From Ustilago trichophora (taxonomy: Eukaryota > Basidiomycota > Ustilaginomycetes > Ustilaginales > Ustilaginaceae), in assembly GCA_900323505.1 (NCBI GenBank), contig OOIN01000001.1:2232001-2296000 (forward strand): a stretch of 64,000 bases of DNA. The letters are read 5' to 3'. Every line of letters begins with the position of its first letter. Within the stretch, counting starts at the first letter, position 1. A program made the translations under genes and the position numbers. Under the pieces are notes generated by a model. The model saw nothing but the letters and a program-made list of their open reading frames with translations, was not told the origin of the DNA and ran no database searches. Below are positions 50,956 through 61,900 of this stretch, piece after piece.

Positions 50956-52728
50956 ATGACGACCACCTTACCCCCCTGTACCCAACCCCTCCTCACCCCG
51001 ACATACCACGATGTAATCATCGTCGGCGCCGGCATCTCGGGCATCTGCATGGCCTGCCAGCTCAAGCGCAAGTACAACATTTCCGATTTCAAGATCCTCG
51101 AGCGCTCCCCCGACCCTTCCGGTACGTGGACCAACAATAGCTATCCCGGCTGTGCATGCGATGTCCCCGCACCCGTCTACTCGTTCTCCTTTGCCACCAA
51201 GGGCGACTGGAGTACCTTTTACCCGCAGCAGAAGGAGCTCAAGTCGTACTTTACCAAGGTCGCTGCTGAACACGATTTGGGCAAGAACTTCCATTTCCAG
51301 ACGACGGTGCAGGAGGCGAGGTTCGACAGTGCAACAGGACTGTGGCATATCTGGTCGCAGGATTGGGACAAGGATGGTGAAGTGGCAGAGGAGAAGGGTG
51401 GAAAACACCACTACGTATGCAAGTTCTTCGTGAGCGCTGTGGGAGGTCTCTCCCAACCCAAGCCGTGCGACATTGACGGACACGAAACCTTCAAAGGTCC
51501 CATCTTCCACACTGCCAAATGGGACCACAGCGTCTCGCTCAAGGGTAAAGATGTCGTTCTGGTCGGCAACGGCTGTTCGGCAACCCAATGCGTCCCTTAC
51601 CTAGCTGAACACAGCAAGTCTCTCACCCAATTTGTCAGGAGCAAACACTGGATCGCACCTCATCCGCATCAGCCGTTTGACTCGATTCCCGGTTTCAAAT
51701 GGCTTCTCCAACGTAGCGTCTTCGTACGCAAGTTCCAGCGGCTGTTGATCTGGCTGGTCCTGGAGTCTCATTTCATCATGATCTTGCAGAATCCCTTGGG
51801 TCGATTGTTTAGGTGGAACTGGAGGAGGAAGTGTACCGCACATATGAAGAAGAACGCTCCGAGGGAGTATTGGGATATGTTGCTGCCCAAAAAGGATGAA
51901 TTGATGGTTGGGTGTAAGAGGAGGATCATCGATGACGATTATCTGCCTACTTTGCGTTTGCCTCATGTCAAGGTGGAGAATACCAAGCTGGCCCGCATCG
52001 AGCCGGAACATGTGGTGCTGGCCGACGGTCGAAAGATCAAAGCCGACGTCATTGTCATGGCCAACGGCTTTGAACCCCACGCAGCAGGCGCACCACTAGA
52101 GATCTACGGTGTCAATCGAACACTTCACGACCACTGGCAGAAGTACGGCGAAGGAGGAATGCTAGCCTACCGCTCTTCCCTCAACGCAGGATTCCCCAAC
52201 ATGGGTTCCATCAACGCCGCCAACACAGGTACGGGCAACCAATCGCTCATCTTTGCCTCTGAATGCACCGTAAACTTCCTTCTCGAAGTGGCAAAGCCCA
52301 TCCTCGCTTCTGCCCGCCCTCCCTCCGACTCGATCAACCACATCCCCGGTACACCTTCCAACACCCACTTGGAGAACTACAAGATCCCCACATTCGAAGT
52401 GAAACTCAAAGCCGAACTCGACGAACAGCACTGGATCGCCAAATGCATGTCGAAACTCGTCTTCACCTCTGGTTGCAAATCTTGGTACATCGACGCCAAA
52501 AGTGGCAGAGTGACGAGCATGCAACCCGACTGGCAGGTCAACTACATGTTGAGGGCTACTTTCCCCAAGTGGGATGATTTCAAGTATACCGGGCTCAAAG
52601 GTGGATTGGGTCGACCGGAGGGTACACCTTGGTGGAAGGTGCTAGGTGACAAGTTGGGATTGGGTCATGTAAAGTATGTGGATCCCAAGGAGACTCCGCA
52701 GATCAACAGGGCTGCCATGGAGGCCTAG
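50956..52728 (+). CDS. Flavin-dependent monooxygenase, Baeyer-Villiger type
   Basis: 590 residues, intron-free. A first FAD-binding Rossmann motif GAGISG is at residues 24-29, then GTWTNNSYPGCACDVPAP, typical of class B flavin monooxygenases. The Baeyer-Villiger fingerprint F-x-G-x3-H-T-x2-W is present as FKGPIFHTAKWD (179-190). A second nucleotide-binding motif (VVLVGNGCSATQ) near 200 binds NADPH. A hydrophobic stretch near residues 255-285 might associate with membrane. It should insert oxygen into a ketone or oxidise a heteroatom with NADPH and FAD. The real substrate is unknown, and no neighbouring biosynthetic genes give a hint. Confidence 0.9.
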   Translation: MTTTLPPCTQPLLTPTYHDVIIVGAGISGICMACQLKRKYNISDFKILERSPDPSGTWTNNSYPGCACDVPAPVYSFSFATKGDWSTFYPQQKELKSYFTKVAAEHDLGKNFHFQTTVQEARFDSATGLWHIWSQDWDKDGEVAEEKGGKHHYVCKFFVSAVGGLSQPKPCDIDGHETFKGPIFHTAKWDHSVSLKGKDVVLVGNGCSATQCVPYLAEHSKSLTQFVRSKHWIAPHPHQPFDSIPGFKWLLQRSVFVRKFQRLLIWLVLESHFIMILQNPLGRLFRWNWRRKCTAHMKKNAPREYWDMLLPKKDELMVGCKRRIIDDDYLPTLRLPHVKVENTKLARIEPEHVVLADGRKIKADVIVMANGFEPHAAGAPLEIYGVNRTLHDHWQKYGEGGMLAYRSSLNAGFPNMGSINAANTGTGNQSLIFASECTVNFLLEVAKPILASARPPSDSINHIPGTPSNTHLENYKIPTFEVKLKAELDEQHWIAKCMSKLVFTSGCKSWYIDAKSGRVTSMQPDWQVNYMLRATFPKWDDFKYTGLKGGLGRPEGTPWWKVLGDKLGLGHVKYVDPKETPQINRAAMEA

Positions 52729-53644
52729 ACGTTCGGTTGCACTGCATTTGGACTGGTTTCACAATGTGTGATGCAGCGACAGAGAGAGGTATTGAAAATG
52801 GTATTTGTATCAGATCCAATGCTGTGTGTATGTGAGTGTGTGTGAGAGCGCATCGTATGTCCCTGTAAGTAAGGTGCTGGCAGGACTGGCAATGTGACGA
52901 GGAGGGGAAGAAATTGGCGAGCAGTGTTAGACCAACAACTCTTTCGCTCATAACCTCCATCGGGGGTAACAGCCCGATCCTTCGTCTATCTTCTCGATTT
53001 TCAAAAAATCTTTCCCAACCCTTGTGACTGTATGGGAAGCGGGCTAAGCAGGAGCGGGCGGTTCTTCAAAAAAAAAAAAAAAAAAAAAAAGTGGATTTTG
53101 CCAAAATCTTGGCTCAGCTTTGTTCTTCCAGCAAAGGCTGGGACTCGGAACAGCAAGGATACTGTAGCAAATTCACGCAACGGTGGAGAGCGTGTCCAAC
53201 TTCTCATCGTTGAGCTCTTTGCCATATTACCAACCACAACTTTCACATATCGGATCTCGCTCCATCACCGCACCTAGCCGTTTTGCTTGAAAGCTTATTA
53301 GCACCTAAGGACGACATCTTTGCCAGCATCGCATTTCGATCTCTCGGTGACCACGTCTTACGCTACGAAATCGGAAGATTACGTTCCAAAAACGAGAAGA
53401 ATCACTTGCTCATACACTCTGCAAGAGCTTCACATCGGCACTCTCGATTGTGTCTAGCTAAGCATAACTGCATCAGCATCTGCGTCTCGATAGTTTGGAG
53501 CATCTGGATTGTACGGCTTTAGACATCGGCACACAGCATCGCCCGCATTCCAACCTGGAATCCCACCATCTCTACCACCACCCGCATCCAACTCATCTTT
53601 CAGGAGCACCTCTGTAACCCCTCCACCCTTACTATAATCACACA
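52729..53644. other. Intergenic, upstream of TIM17
   Basis: No gene. A 23-base A run sits at 53068-53090 and a GT-rich patch near 52824-52847. Confidence 0.5.
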
Positions 53645-54139
53645 ATGGCTCACGCAGATCACACACGCGATCCATGCCCATGGGTCATCCTCAACGATTT
53701 TGGCGGAGCATTCGCCATGGGAGCAGTAGGAGGAACCATCTGGCACGGCATCAAAGGAGCACGTAATTCGCCCAAAGGTGAGCGCTTGCCCGGCTCTCTG
53801 GCCGCCATCAAAGCACGTGCACCCGTACTAGGAGGAAACTTTGGTGTCTGGGGAGGAATGTTCTCCTCCTTCGACTGCGCAGTCAAAGGCATTCGTCAAA
53901 AGGAAGATCCCTGGAACGCCATCATTGCCGGATTCATGACGGGTGGAGGATTGGCCATCCGATCAGGTCCCAAGACCGCCATCGGAAGCGGCATCATGTG
54001 CGGTATCTTGCTAGGCGTCTTCGAAGGTGTAGGCGTCCTCATGCAGAGAATGATGGCAGAGGGGAATAAACAGGTCGCTCCAATCATCCCCGATACTTTG
54101 CCAGGGACCGCTCCTGCCGGCTCACCAGCAATTCAATAG
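53645..54139 (+). CDS. TIM17: Mitochondrial inner membrane translocase subunit Tim17
   Basis: 164 residues. The family signature is at the start: [20 protein letters not shown], then four hydrophobic segments with Gly-rich packing motifs ([55 protein letters not shown]). Tim17 is the core of the TIM23 presequence translocase. The acidic residue next to the first helix and the two conserved cysteines (about 11 and 79) are present. Length matches the yeast protein (158). No intron is needed. A CA microsatellite begins four bases after the stop. Confidence 0.96.
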   Translation: MAHADHTRDPCPWVILNDFGGAFAMGAVGGTIWHGIKGARNSPKGERLPGSLAAIKARAPVLGGNFGVWGGMFSSFDCAVKGIRQKEDPWNAIIAGFMTGGGLAIRSGPKTAIGSGIMCGILLGVFEGVGVLMQRMMAEGNKQVAPIIPDTLPGTAPAGSPAIQ

Positions 54140-54183
<44 letters not shown>

Positions 54184-54650
54184 CTCGAGTTGTACACCAA
54201 CTCAAAAATCCAACCCCCAAAACTATACGCCGTCGCTTCAAACATGCTCAGATTCTCACACGTTTGAAAACTCTCCTCGCATTTGTTCCACATTTCACCA
54301 CCACTATCACCGCTATCATCGGCACGGGGCCCTCAGCGCTAGGTAAATCCGTTTCGCCACGCTTGTACAATTTTCTCTTTTCCCAACTTTACCCTCTTGC
54401 AATCCAAAAATCAACCACCAGTCCATTACTCAACCCCGTTTTCAGCTCCTCTGGACTCAGATGAATCCAAAAAGCCTCCCAAACACGCTACTTGCTGTTT
54501 CAATGCTGCCAACTTGCCCGTTGAACCATCTCGCTCGATCATCGCCTCACAGACATCCCTCCGCACACACAGAACCACACCCACACACAACCCCTTTTTC
54601 CTTTCAAGCATGAATCAAACCAAACAGCTCCTCATTACATCAACCCACCA
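54140..54650. other. Convergent intergenic region TIM17 / SEC5
   Basis: After the CA repeat nothing coding is visible. A few short open frames lie between the two 3' ends. Confidence 0.6.
54143..54182. repeat. (CA)20 microsatellite
   Basis: Perfect CA dinucleotide run of about 40 bases immediately downstream of the TIM17 stop, so in its 3' UTR. Confidence 0.95.
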
Positions 54651-57335
54651 TCATGCAGCTTGATCCTTCTCCCTCGCCTCCTTACTAGCGCTGTTATCCT
54701 TCCTCGGCCTTCTGAAACACAAAAACTCCAACGCGGTCGATTTGCGACTCTGCACCAAAATCTGCTTGACCCTCTCCAACTCGCCATTCAACTGTTCCTT
54801 TTCAGCCTTGTCCACCCTCTGATACTTGTGCGAGATGGTCTCGTAGACCTGTTTCAAGAGCGCTTCCGCCTTGGTGCTTATGAAGGCGCTCAAGGTCTGA
54901 TGCAAGAATTCGATCTCGAGCGTAGCCTGTAGCATGCCTCCCATGCCGAAGCGCGGGATGCGTTGGAAGCTATCGAGTGTCGTAGTGGCCAGATCGTCGA
55001 CGAGGGTGGTGATGGTACGTGTGACGAGCGGTTTAGCAATGCTGCGTACGTGCGCGTGGATCTGGACTAGGGAGAGGAGAGATTCGTAGATGAAAGAATG
55101 AACCGAGGACGGTTTGGGTATGCGAGCCCAGTCGATTCCTGAAGATAGAATGCCGTGGGAAATTATATCGGATATCGCGGTAGATTTGCGCTTGACATAG
55201 TCGTCGAATAGTATCCCGTCCAACTGGGTCGAGACTTCGGTGAGCGTGGATAGGTCGTCGTCCATCTTGATCGCATAGGCGTCGGAGAACTGCTTGACTA
55301 GGCTAGGGATGATGATCCGGCAGAGGTGGGAGAGGTTGGTTACGCTTAGCAGTACGCGAGTGTCCAGATCTCGCACATCGACTGCGCTGCCCGGGTGGCC
55401 AGGTACGCTTTGCACCGATAGACTCGTCTTGGGGTCCAACGGGCTATATTCCGAGAAGGCAAGATGAACCAGCCCATCCAGGAAAGCGTAGAGCGCATCG
55501 AGGAATGCTCCCTTGATCCTAGATGTGAACTCGGGGGGTACAGGCTGTTCAGCGGTCCTCGTCTTCCGACTTGCCTCCAATGCCGATACGGGTGTACTGG
55601 CCGACCGACCTCCGGCGAGATGGAATGCTTGACGAGCATTGCTTTTGTGGAAAGCAGCGATCTCGCGCAGATGCAGCGTCGTCGCTTGCTCGTCTGGATT
55701 CAATGTCCAATCTTCGAGCATATGGAACAGTTTTGCGTCTTCCTGCCACAGTATGCAAAGCACCTGGACAAAGCTAAATCGCGCATTCGTCAGCAGGCCA
55801 CGCAACGAGCTCGCACTGGTAATGCCAAGCGATGCCAGATCGTTACACGCTTCGACGAGCTGGGTCAGTGTCTCCCGCAAGTAGTGCGCGGCGGTGGGTG
55901 AACATGTCCCCGCCGGAACCCAGTCTGGCAATTGCGTAGGCAACGGCTGCCGACTCAAGATCGACATATCCGTAAGAGAGAAGAGATGCGAGACGAGGCT
56001 GATATACGCATCCAGAGCTTCAACCGCCCATGCTTTGCTCTGTGCAGAGACAGTTCCTGTGGGCTGCGATGCTCCACCGACCCTACTTTTGGTTTTCGTG
56101 AATTTGCCCTCCGCGTGATTCTTGGCCACCCGCCAGAAGCTAGGCAGCGAGCTGGTGATGGTCTGCGACAACGCTTTGACGAGGTCATGGGTAGCACGCC
56201 ACGAGTCGGCTCCGATGCACTTGTCGAAACTTGCATCCATCCTCCCTGTCAATCGCATGCTCTTTTGCAGGTCTCTGGCACGGTCGCGCTCCCCGACGCT
56301 GCTGCTGGGACGCTGTGCAGAGCGCGCGGCTTCAATGCGGGCCACGCCTGCGTCAAAGGTCTTGCGCATGACGCTGCGTAGATGTTGGTGCTGCGCTTCA
56401 AGGAAGATGGATACGGGGTCGTCGGTGGGATCGAGCTCGAGGAGGATCTCGATGGTCTTTTCCTGCTCTTCGACGCTTCGTCTAGGTTCACGCAGTTGTG
56501 CAGTAAGACGAGATTGCATGTCCTTCATCGTCGCCTCCACCGCATCCCATACTTTAGCAAAGACGCGCTTCTGCTGAACATCGTTTCTCGCTCCACCCGC
56601 CGAATCAGGTTGCTTTGAGCTTCCTACAGCCAACAGTTGACCTGGTCTACTGTCAAGCAAGTATTTGCCTTTCTTGTAGTCTCGTAGCGCCATGTCGTAT
56701 CTCCCCATCTCGACCGATTCCGACAAAGATCCTGGCAGATTGAAAAAGAACTTGGAACGCTCGAAGACGCCTAGGGTTGATCTCAACTTGATCGTCTTGA
56801 GGTTGTTCTCGAGCACCGGCATGAAGACCTGATCCGCCTTTGCCGACGCATTGGCGAGGATTGCGTTGAGCGAGGCAACACCGTAGTCTGCATGAGGCTG
56901 GAGCGGACCAGACTCGGTATCTCGCATCTCGCGATACACTCCATCTGTGGTAGCCTTGACCGCGACAAAACGATCAAAGTTGTCCTCGACGAGCACTTTG
57001 AGCGCTTCGGACCGCTGGTCGATGCTGGATTTGAGATGCTGGATGCCGTGTGAGAGGTCGGCAAAGGTAGCATCGGGATGGATTGTTGAGAGAAAGACTT
57101 TGGCATCGAATGCTTTAGATGAGAGCGAAGTTTGCGTCTTGACATCTTTGGGGAGGCCGCGAAAGGTGGCCATGGAGGAGCGGAGGCCGAGAGGATCAGG
57201 TTCGTCTGCGACGGCAGTGGAGGAGGCTGTGCCCTTGTCATCGGCTTCAATTTCGGTCGTGTGCCATCGCGAAGGTTCTAAAGAGTCGAGGTGGTATGCT
57301 TTGAGCAGCTCAGCCTCGTCGTATTGAAGAGCCAT
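54651..57335 (-). CDS. SEC5: Exocyst complex subunit Sec5 (EXOC2)
   Basis: 894 residues. It is a subunit of the exocyst that tethers secretory vesicles to the plasma membrane, important for polar growth. The N-terminal part has the Sec5-type segment PDATFADLSHGIQHLKSSID and SEALKVLVEDNFDRFVAVKATTDGVYREM (about 85-140), then LGVFERSKFFFNLPGSLSES and the YDMALRDYKKGKYLL motif common to exocyst helical rods. The rest is all-helical. The fungal protein is close in length to yeast Sec5 (971). The ATG at 57335 lies only 435 bases from the PA28 start and no upstream exon is needed. Confidence 0.88.
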   Translation of the reverse strand: MALQYDEAELLKAYHLDSLEPSRWHTTEIEADDKGTASSTAVADEPDPLGLRSSMATFRGLPKDVKTQTSLSSKAFDAKVFLSTIHPDATFADLSHGIQHLKSSIDQRSEALKVLVEDNFDRFVAVKATTDGVYREMRDTESGPLQPHADYGVASLNAILANASAKADQVFMPVLENNLKTIKLRSTLGVFERSKFFFNLPGSLSESVEMGRYDMALRDYKKGKYLLDSRPGQLLAVGSSKQPDSAGGARNDVQQKRVFAKVWDAVEATMKDMQSRLTAQLREPRRSVEEQEKTIEILLELDPTDDPVSIFLEAQHQHLRSVMRKTFDAGVARIEAARSAQRPSSSVGERDRARDLQKSMRLTGRMDASFDKCIGADSWRATHDLVKALSQTITSSLPSFWRVAKNHAEGKFTKTKSRVGGASQPTGTVSAQSKAWAVEALDAYISLVSHLFSLTDMSILSRQPLPTQLPDWVPAGTCSPTAAHYLRETLTQLVEACNDLASLGITSASSLRGLLTNARFSFVQVLCILWQEDAKLFHMLEDWTLNPDEQATTLHLREIAAFHKSNARQAFHLAGGRSASTPVSALEASRKTRTAEQPVPPEFTSRIKGAFLDALYAFLDGLVHLAFSEYSPLDPKTSLSVQSVPGHPGSAVDVRDLDTRVLLSVTNLSHLCRIIIPSLVKQFSDAYAIKMDDDLSTLTEVSTQLDGILFDDYVKRKSTAISDIISHGILSSGIDWARIPKPSSVHSFIYESLLSLVQIHAHVRSIAKPLVTRTITTLVDDLATTTLDSFQRIPRFGMGGMLQATLEIEFLHQTLSAFISTKAEALLKQVYETISHKYQRVDKAEKEQLNGELERVKQILVQSRKSTALEFLCFRRPRKDNSASKEAREKDQAA

Positions 57336-57770
57336 GGTGGGGGCCTGCTGGGCTCACCTGGAGCGAAGCAGCAGATGGACACTTAGGCTTGCCGGCCCAT
57401 TCGCAGGCTGTGTCACTTCCACAATGTCGTTCGACTACTTCGAGATCGCCTGCTATCAAAAGTTGGACGAAGTCTCTTCGGGTCAGAGGACACAAGGGAT
57501 ATAGGAGGGTGCAATGTGGGAAGAGTAAGGTTGGAAGCAGACCTGCATATCGGAAAGTAAAGTTGATGTGTTGGTCGGTGCGCGTGTCACACTTGCGTTC
57601 TGCAACCTAACAACTCTGGATTTTTTTTAAGTGGAGCAGAGGACCCTTTTTTGGCGTGAAAACAAACCTGTCCAACCTTCGTTAAGCTCTGATTGTCCTT
57701 CTCTGTCTCCCCTTGCCTTCTCACTCCCACCCACACTATCGCATTCGCATTCCAACAGCAAGTGCTCAAT
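57336..57770. promoter_or_regulatory. Divergent promoter SEC5 / PA28
   Basis: 435 bases separate the two start codons, so both genes likely share this regulatory region. No clear TATA box is visible. Confidence 0.5.
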
Positions 57771-58580
57771 ATGTCGGGAGTGGCAGTGAAGCTTCAGTTC
57801 GAAAAGTCCACAACGGACGCTCTCGAATCCTGGCAGCAAAGTGTTCGGGACAACGCTATCAACCTCATCCAAAAGACATTGCCGGAAAAGATCCTCTCGC
57901 TCAATGCCAAGATTGCTGAGGTGGACAGCAACAAGAAGCATCTTTTTTCCAAGACCGCTTACTTCAACCCCACCGCTATTGGGACCGACACTAATGTCTA
58001 TCCCTCCTCTTCAGCGGCTATTGAAGACGGGCCGAGCAACAAGAAGCGCAAGACAGCCACCACTACTGATGGCACCCCCAACGGCGAACCTTCCTCCACC
58101 TCTCACGATGACTCTGCTCACGTCTTCACTGGCATCGTACACACCCCTTCCTATCTCACTAACGCCTTCACTCAACTTCGGGAGGAATGGGACGAGCTCA
58201 TCGAAACCATGGACGCCCTGAAAATGTACATCAACCTCCAAATGCCCCAAATCGAAGACGGCGACACCTTTGGCGTCTCGATCCAGGAAGAAGCGCTCAA
58301 CGAAATCGTTCGAACACAGGACTCGGCGTACAACCTCATCGCTACCCCATTCACATATCACTCTGCACGTGGAGATCTCGCCGCCAAACTCGTCAGGTAT
58401 CCAGGCGTCAAAGATTACGCAGAGGCCATCAGCGAGTACGACAGGAAATCAATCTACCGGCTAAAGATGCACCTGACCGATATGAGGAACATGTACGCGG
58501 TGGTGTTCGACATTGTAAAGAAGAATATCGCCAAGATTAGCAAGCCGAAGAGCGGTAACCAGATGGGTAGCTACGGCTAA
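57771..58580 (+). CDS. Proteasome activator PA28 (REG-gamma type)
   Basis: 269 residues from ATG 57771. PA28/REG rings cap the 20S proteasome and stimulate ubiquitin-independent hydrolysis. The N-terminal helix region (VRDNAINLIQKTLPEKILSL) is followed by a flexible insert of about 70 residues containing a nuclear-localisation-like KKRKT near 91, as in nuclear REG-gamma. The C-terminal domain shows YHSARGDLAAKLVRYPGVKDY, DRKSIYRLKMHLTDMRNMYAV and a final helix, matching REG-gamma. The last residues (MGSYG) should dock on the 20S core. Yeasts such as Saccharomyces lack this protein. The longer frame upstream does not begin with ATG. Confidence 0.93.
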   Translation: MSGVAVKLQFEKSTTDALESWQQSVRDNAINLIQKTLPEKILSLNAKIAEVDSNKKHLFSKTAYFNPTAIGTDTNVYPSSSAAIEDGPSNKKRKTATTTDGTPNGEPSSTSHDDSAHVFTGIVHTPSYLTNAFTQLREEWDELIETMDALKMYINLQMPQIEDGDTFGVSIQEEALNEIVRTQDSAYNLIATPFTYHSARGDLAAKLVRYPGVKDYAEAISEYDRKSIYRLKMHLTDMRNMYAVVFDIVKKNIAKISKPKSGNQMGSYG

Positions 58581-58934
58581 GGCAGAATTTGAAGAGAAGA
58601 AAGTCAGAGAGAAAGAAGATTCGCTAGGGGGAAAGGCGCAAGTTAAAACGGCCTAGCCTCGTTGGCCTTCACACAGATATACATTTGTACTTATACACAC
58701 CTATCAATCGATCCTCATCACTTGTTTTCACGGGCTATTCTCTCCTGGTGTCTTACTCTCATCGTCACCTTGGCGCAGTCGCATAGAGTGTGAGGGTGAA
58801 TCTTATCGAAACTATTCCATGTATGAACCGGGTTCGTGATATGAAACTACAGTAATGCTGCTAGAAAAGATGTAATTTGTGTGATCATCTATCGCTATGT
58901 GAAGTAAGAGCAGCTCGTCCTTGGAGATGGGACC
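58581..58934. other. Convergent intergenic region PA28 / ABC transporter
   Basis: About 350 bases, no gene or repeat visible. Confidence 0.7.
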
Positions 58935-61900
58935 TTAGTGGAAAGCGGAAGTCTTGGCATTGCGCACGATCTCGTCCCTGGTAATGTTACTCCTGACGCA
59001 CATGCTGTGGAAGATGCCGTCGACCTGATCAAAGAGTTCCAGCGGGCTGGCGTACTCTGCCAGTTCTCCCTTGTCAAAGACAGCGATTCTGTCGTAGGAC
59101 AGAATGGTTCGCAATCGATGAGCGATGCAGAGGATGGTTCGATTGGCGAATTCTTCCCGAATCGTCTGCTGGATTTTGGCATCGGTCTCGAGATCTACCG
59201 AGGCGGTGGCTTCGTCGAGCAGGATGATCTTGGAGTTCTTGACCAGGGCTCGGGCGAGGGAGACAAGGGATCGTTGACCGACCGAAAGGTTGGCTCCTTC
59301 TTCTTCGATCACCGTGTCGAGGTTGATGCGCGATACGGTTCGGCCAGGTGTAGAGTCGCCGGATACTGCAAGCGCCTTCTTCTCGTCCTCGTCGACAGAG
59401 GCTGTCTCGCTACCGGCTTCGATCACGGGCATGACGGGGGTCGCGGCACCGTGCGTGTGTGTGTCGTCACCGATGAGGTAGGCTCGCTTGAGCGCGTCGT
59501 TGAGTCGGGCATCGTCGTAGATGCCGAAGGGGTCGAGGTTGGATCGTAGCGTTCCACTGAAGAGCAGCGGTTCTTGCGGCAAAATCGCCAACTTGCGCCT
59601 CAGATCTTCGAGACCGATGTTGCCAACATCGACACCGTCGATCTCGATTGAACCCTTGCTCAGCTCGACGAGACGCAGCAGCGCCGTCAGCAACGAACTC
59701 TTACCGGCCCCTGTACGTCCGACAATACCGACCTTCTCACCGCTTCCAACATCGAACGAGATTCCTTTGAGCACCGAAGGCAGTCCAGGTCGATAGCTGA
59801 GCCAGACATCCTTGAACGAGATGCGGCCCTCCTCGGGCCACGACTCGCGTGTCGGGTTGTCAGGGCGCGTCTGTGCCTTCTCCTGCTCTAGCTCTTCAGC
59901 GTAGTAGAGCAGTCGCTCGACCGACGCAGAGTCATTCTCCACCTCGGCAATCTGACGCGTCATCCACGAGAAGGCCTGGGCGACCGTGAGCATATATGTG
60001 AGAGCGATACCTGCGTTACCACCGGTGATGGGCGTCGAGCTAGCAGTGGTCAGAAGAGCAACGATGAGCACGAGGAGCGCACCGAGCATGTCGAGGCGGA
60101 CACCCAGCCATCGCTGGTTGGTGATGCTGAGATAGTAGGCACGATTCTCGACGTCCATTCGCTTCTGGTTCTCCTTGATAAAAGTGTCCGTCTCGCGATA
60201 GGCTCGGATGGTGGCGAGACCCGAGAGAGTCTCGGAAAAGTGAGAGTAGAGACTGGATCGAAGAATGGCGTCGAGTCGCTTGACCTCTCGCGCCGAGGAT
60301 CGGTAGAAGAGTGCACCGTAGAAGTAGAAGACAAGAACGACGGCAACCGCGATCACAAAGTAGTGCGTGAGGATGGTGATCAGGATCACAGCACCTGCTA
60401 CGGAGGCAAGCGTGTTGGCAGCCATACGAACAGCATCGGCCAGCTGGTTGTCGACAACATCGACATCCTTTGAGAATCGGTTCATGATACGTCCGATGGG
60501 GGTGACATCGAGCCAAGCCATGGGTGCGTAGACAACGCGCTGGATCGCCTCGTGGTGCACACGCTTGCAGGCGTAGTAACTGAGGAAACCCATGGCGCAG
60601 CCCATGATGAAGGTGAAGATGGTCATCACGATACCAAGCATGGCGTAGATACCCATGTAGAAGCCGATGGGCTTGTTGAAGTGATCCTTTTGCCACCAAA
60701 TAAGCCAGTACGAGTTGAGAATGTTGGCGACCTGCATGAGCGTGATGCTAATGACACAGATGGGGACCATGTAAGCGCCACGACCAAACTTGAGGTAAGA
60801 GAGGTAGACACGCATCGAGACGGAACCGGTGTTTCGCTCTTCGGCCTGCATGAGCGCGCCGGCCTTGTCATCCTTGCCGCCGGAGAGATTGGCGCGGTCG
60901 ACCTTCTTGCCTTTCTTACCACCGTCTTCGGCGTCCTCGATGGCTTCAGCCTCGTCCTCCTTCTTTTCCTCCTCGTCCTTCTCCTTCTCGCCACCAAATT
61001 CGAGAACAAGACGCTGAAAGGGACCGTTGGCCGTGTTGAGCTGATCGTAGGTGCCCATTTCGACAATTCGGCCGTCTTCGAGGGTGATGATGCGGTCGAC
61101 GTCGGGCAGGAAGTGAAGAGCGTGCGTGACAAGGAGGACAGTGGCACCCTTGGCACGCAAACCCATGATGGCGTTGTAGAAGAGCGCCTTGCCAACATGT
61201 GCATCGACGGCGGAAAGGGGATCGTCGAGGCACACAATCTCGGCATTGTAGTAGAGTGCTCGGGCGATGTTGACTCGCTGCTTCTGGCCACCGCTGAGGG
61301 TGACACCCTTCTCGCCGATCTCGGTGAGGTCACCAGCTGGCAACATGGCGAGATCAGCTTCGAGTTCGGAAACCTTGACAGCGTCCCAGTAGCGCTCCTC
61401 GTCAAAAGGCTGGCCGAAGAGAATGTTGTCACGAAGAGTTGCATTCTGAATCCAAGCGCTCTGCGAGCAGTAGGCGACACGCTCGCTGCCCCACTGTACG
61501 GAACCATTGGTCTGGCGCATCTCACCAATGCAGGCCTGGAGGAAGGACGACTTGCCGGAGCCGACGGGACCGACGATAGCGACAAGCTCGCCCTTGGGGA
61601 TCGTGACGTTGACGTGGGACATGGAGAAGGGCTCCTGCACGGCTTCAGATGTCTTTTCAGAAGTGGTGGCCTCACCTATGGTAGGCTCAAGCTGAGCCTC
61701 GGTGAGGATGGCCTCATTGTCACTGTCAGCGGCAGCGTCGTTCTGTTCAGCCTGGATCTCTTGCAGACGTCGTGTATTGTCGGTGTTGGGCTTCTTGGCT
61801 GAAACAGGGGCCGGAAGACCTGGCTCGTTAGCGGCAGGGGGAGCTGCCGACTTCTTCATCAGCTTCTTAGCCTTGCCAAACATGCCGGGGCCTGAAGCAG

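Noticed and set aside
32535..53090. Homopolymer runs (T18 at 32535, T15 at 37328, A17 at 45782, A23 at 53068) as retroposed poly-A tails
   Set aside because: No adjacent element sequence or target-site duplication is visible; they are treated as simple repeats.
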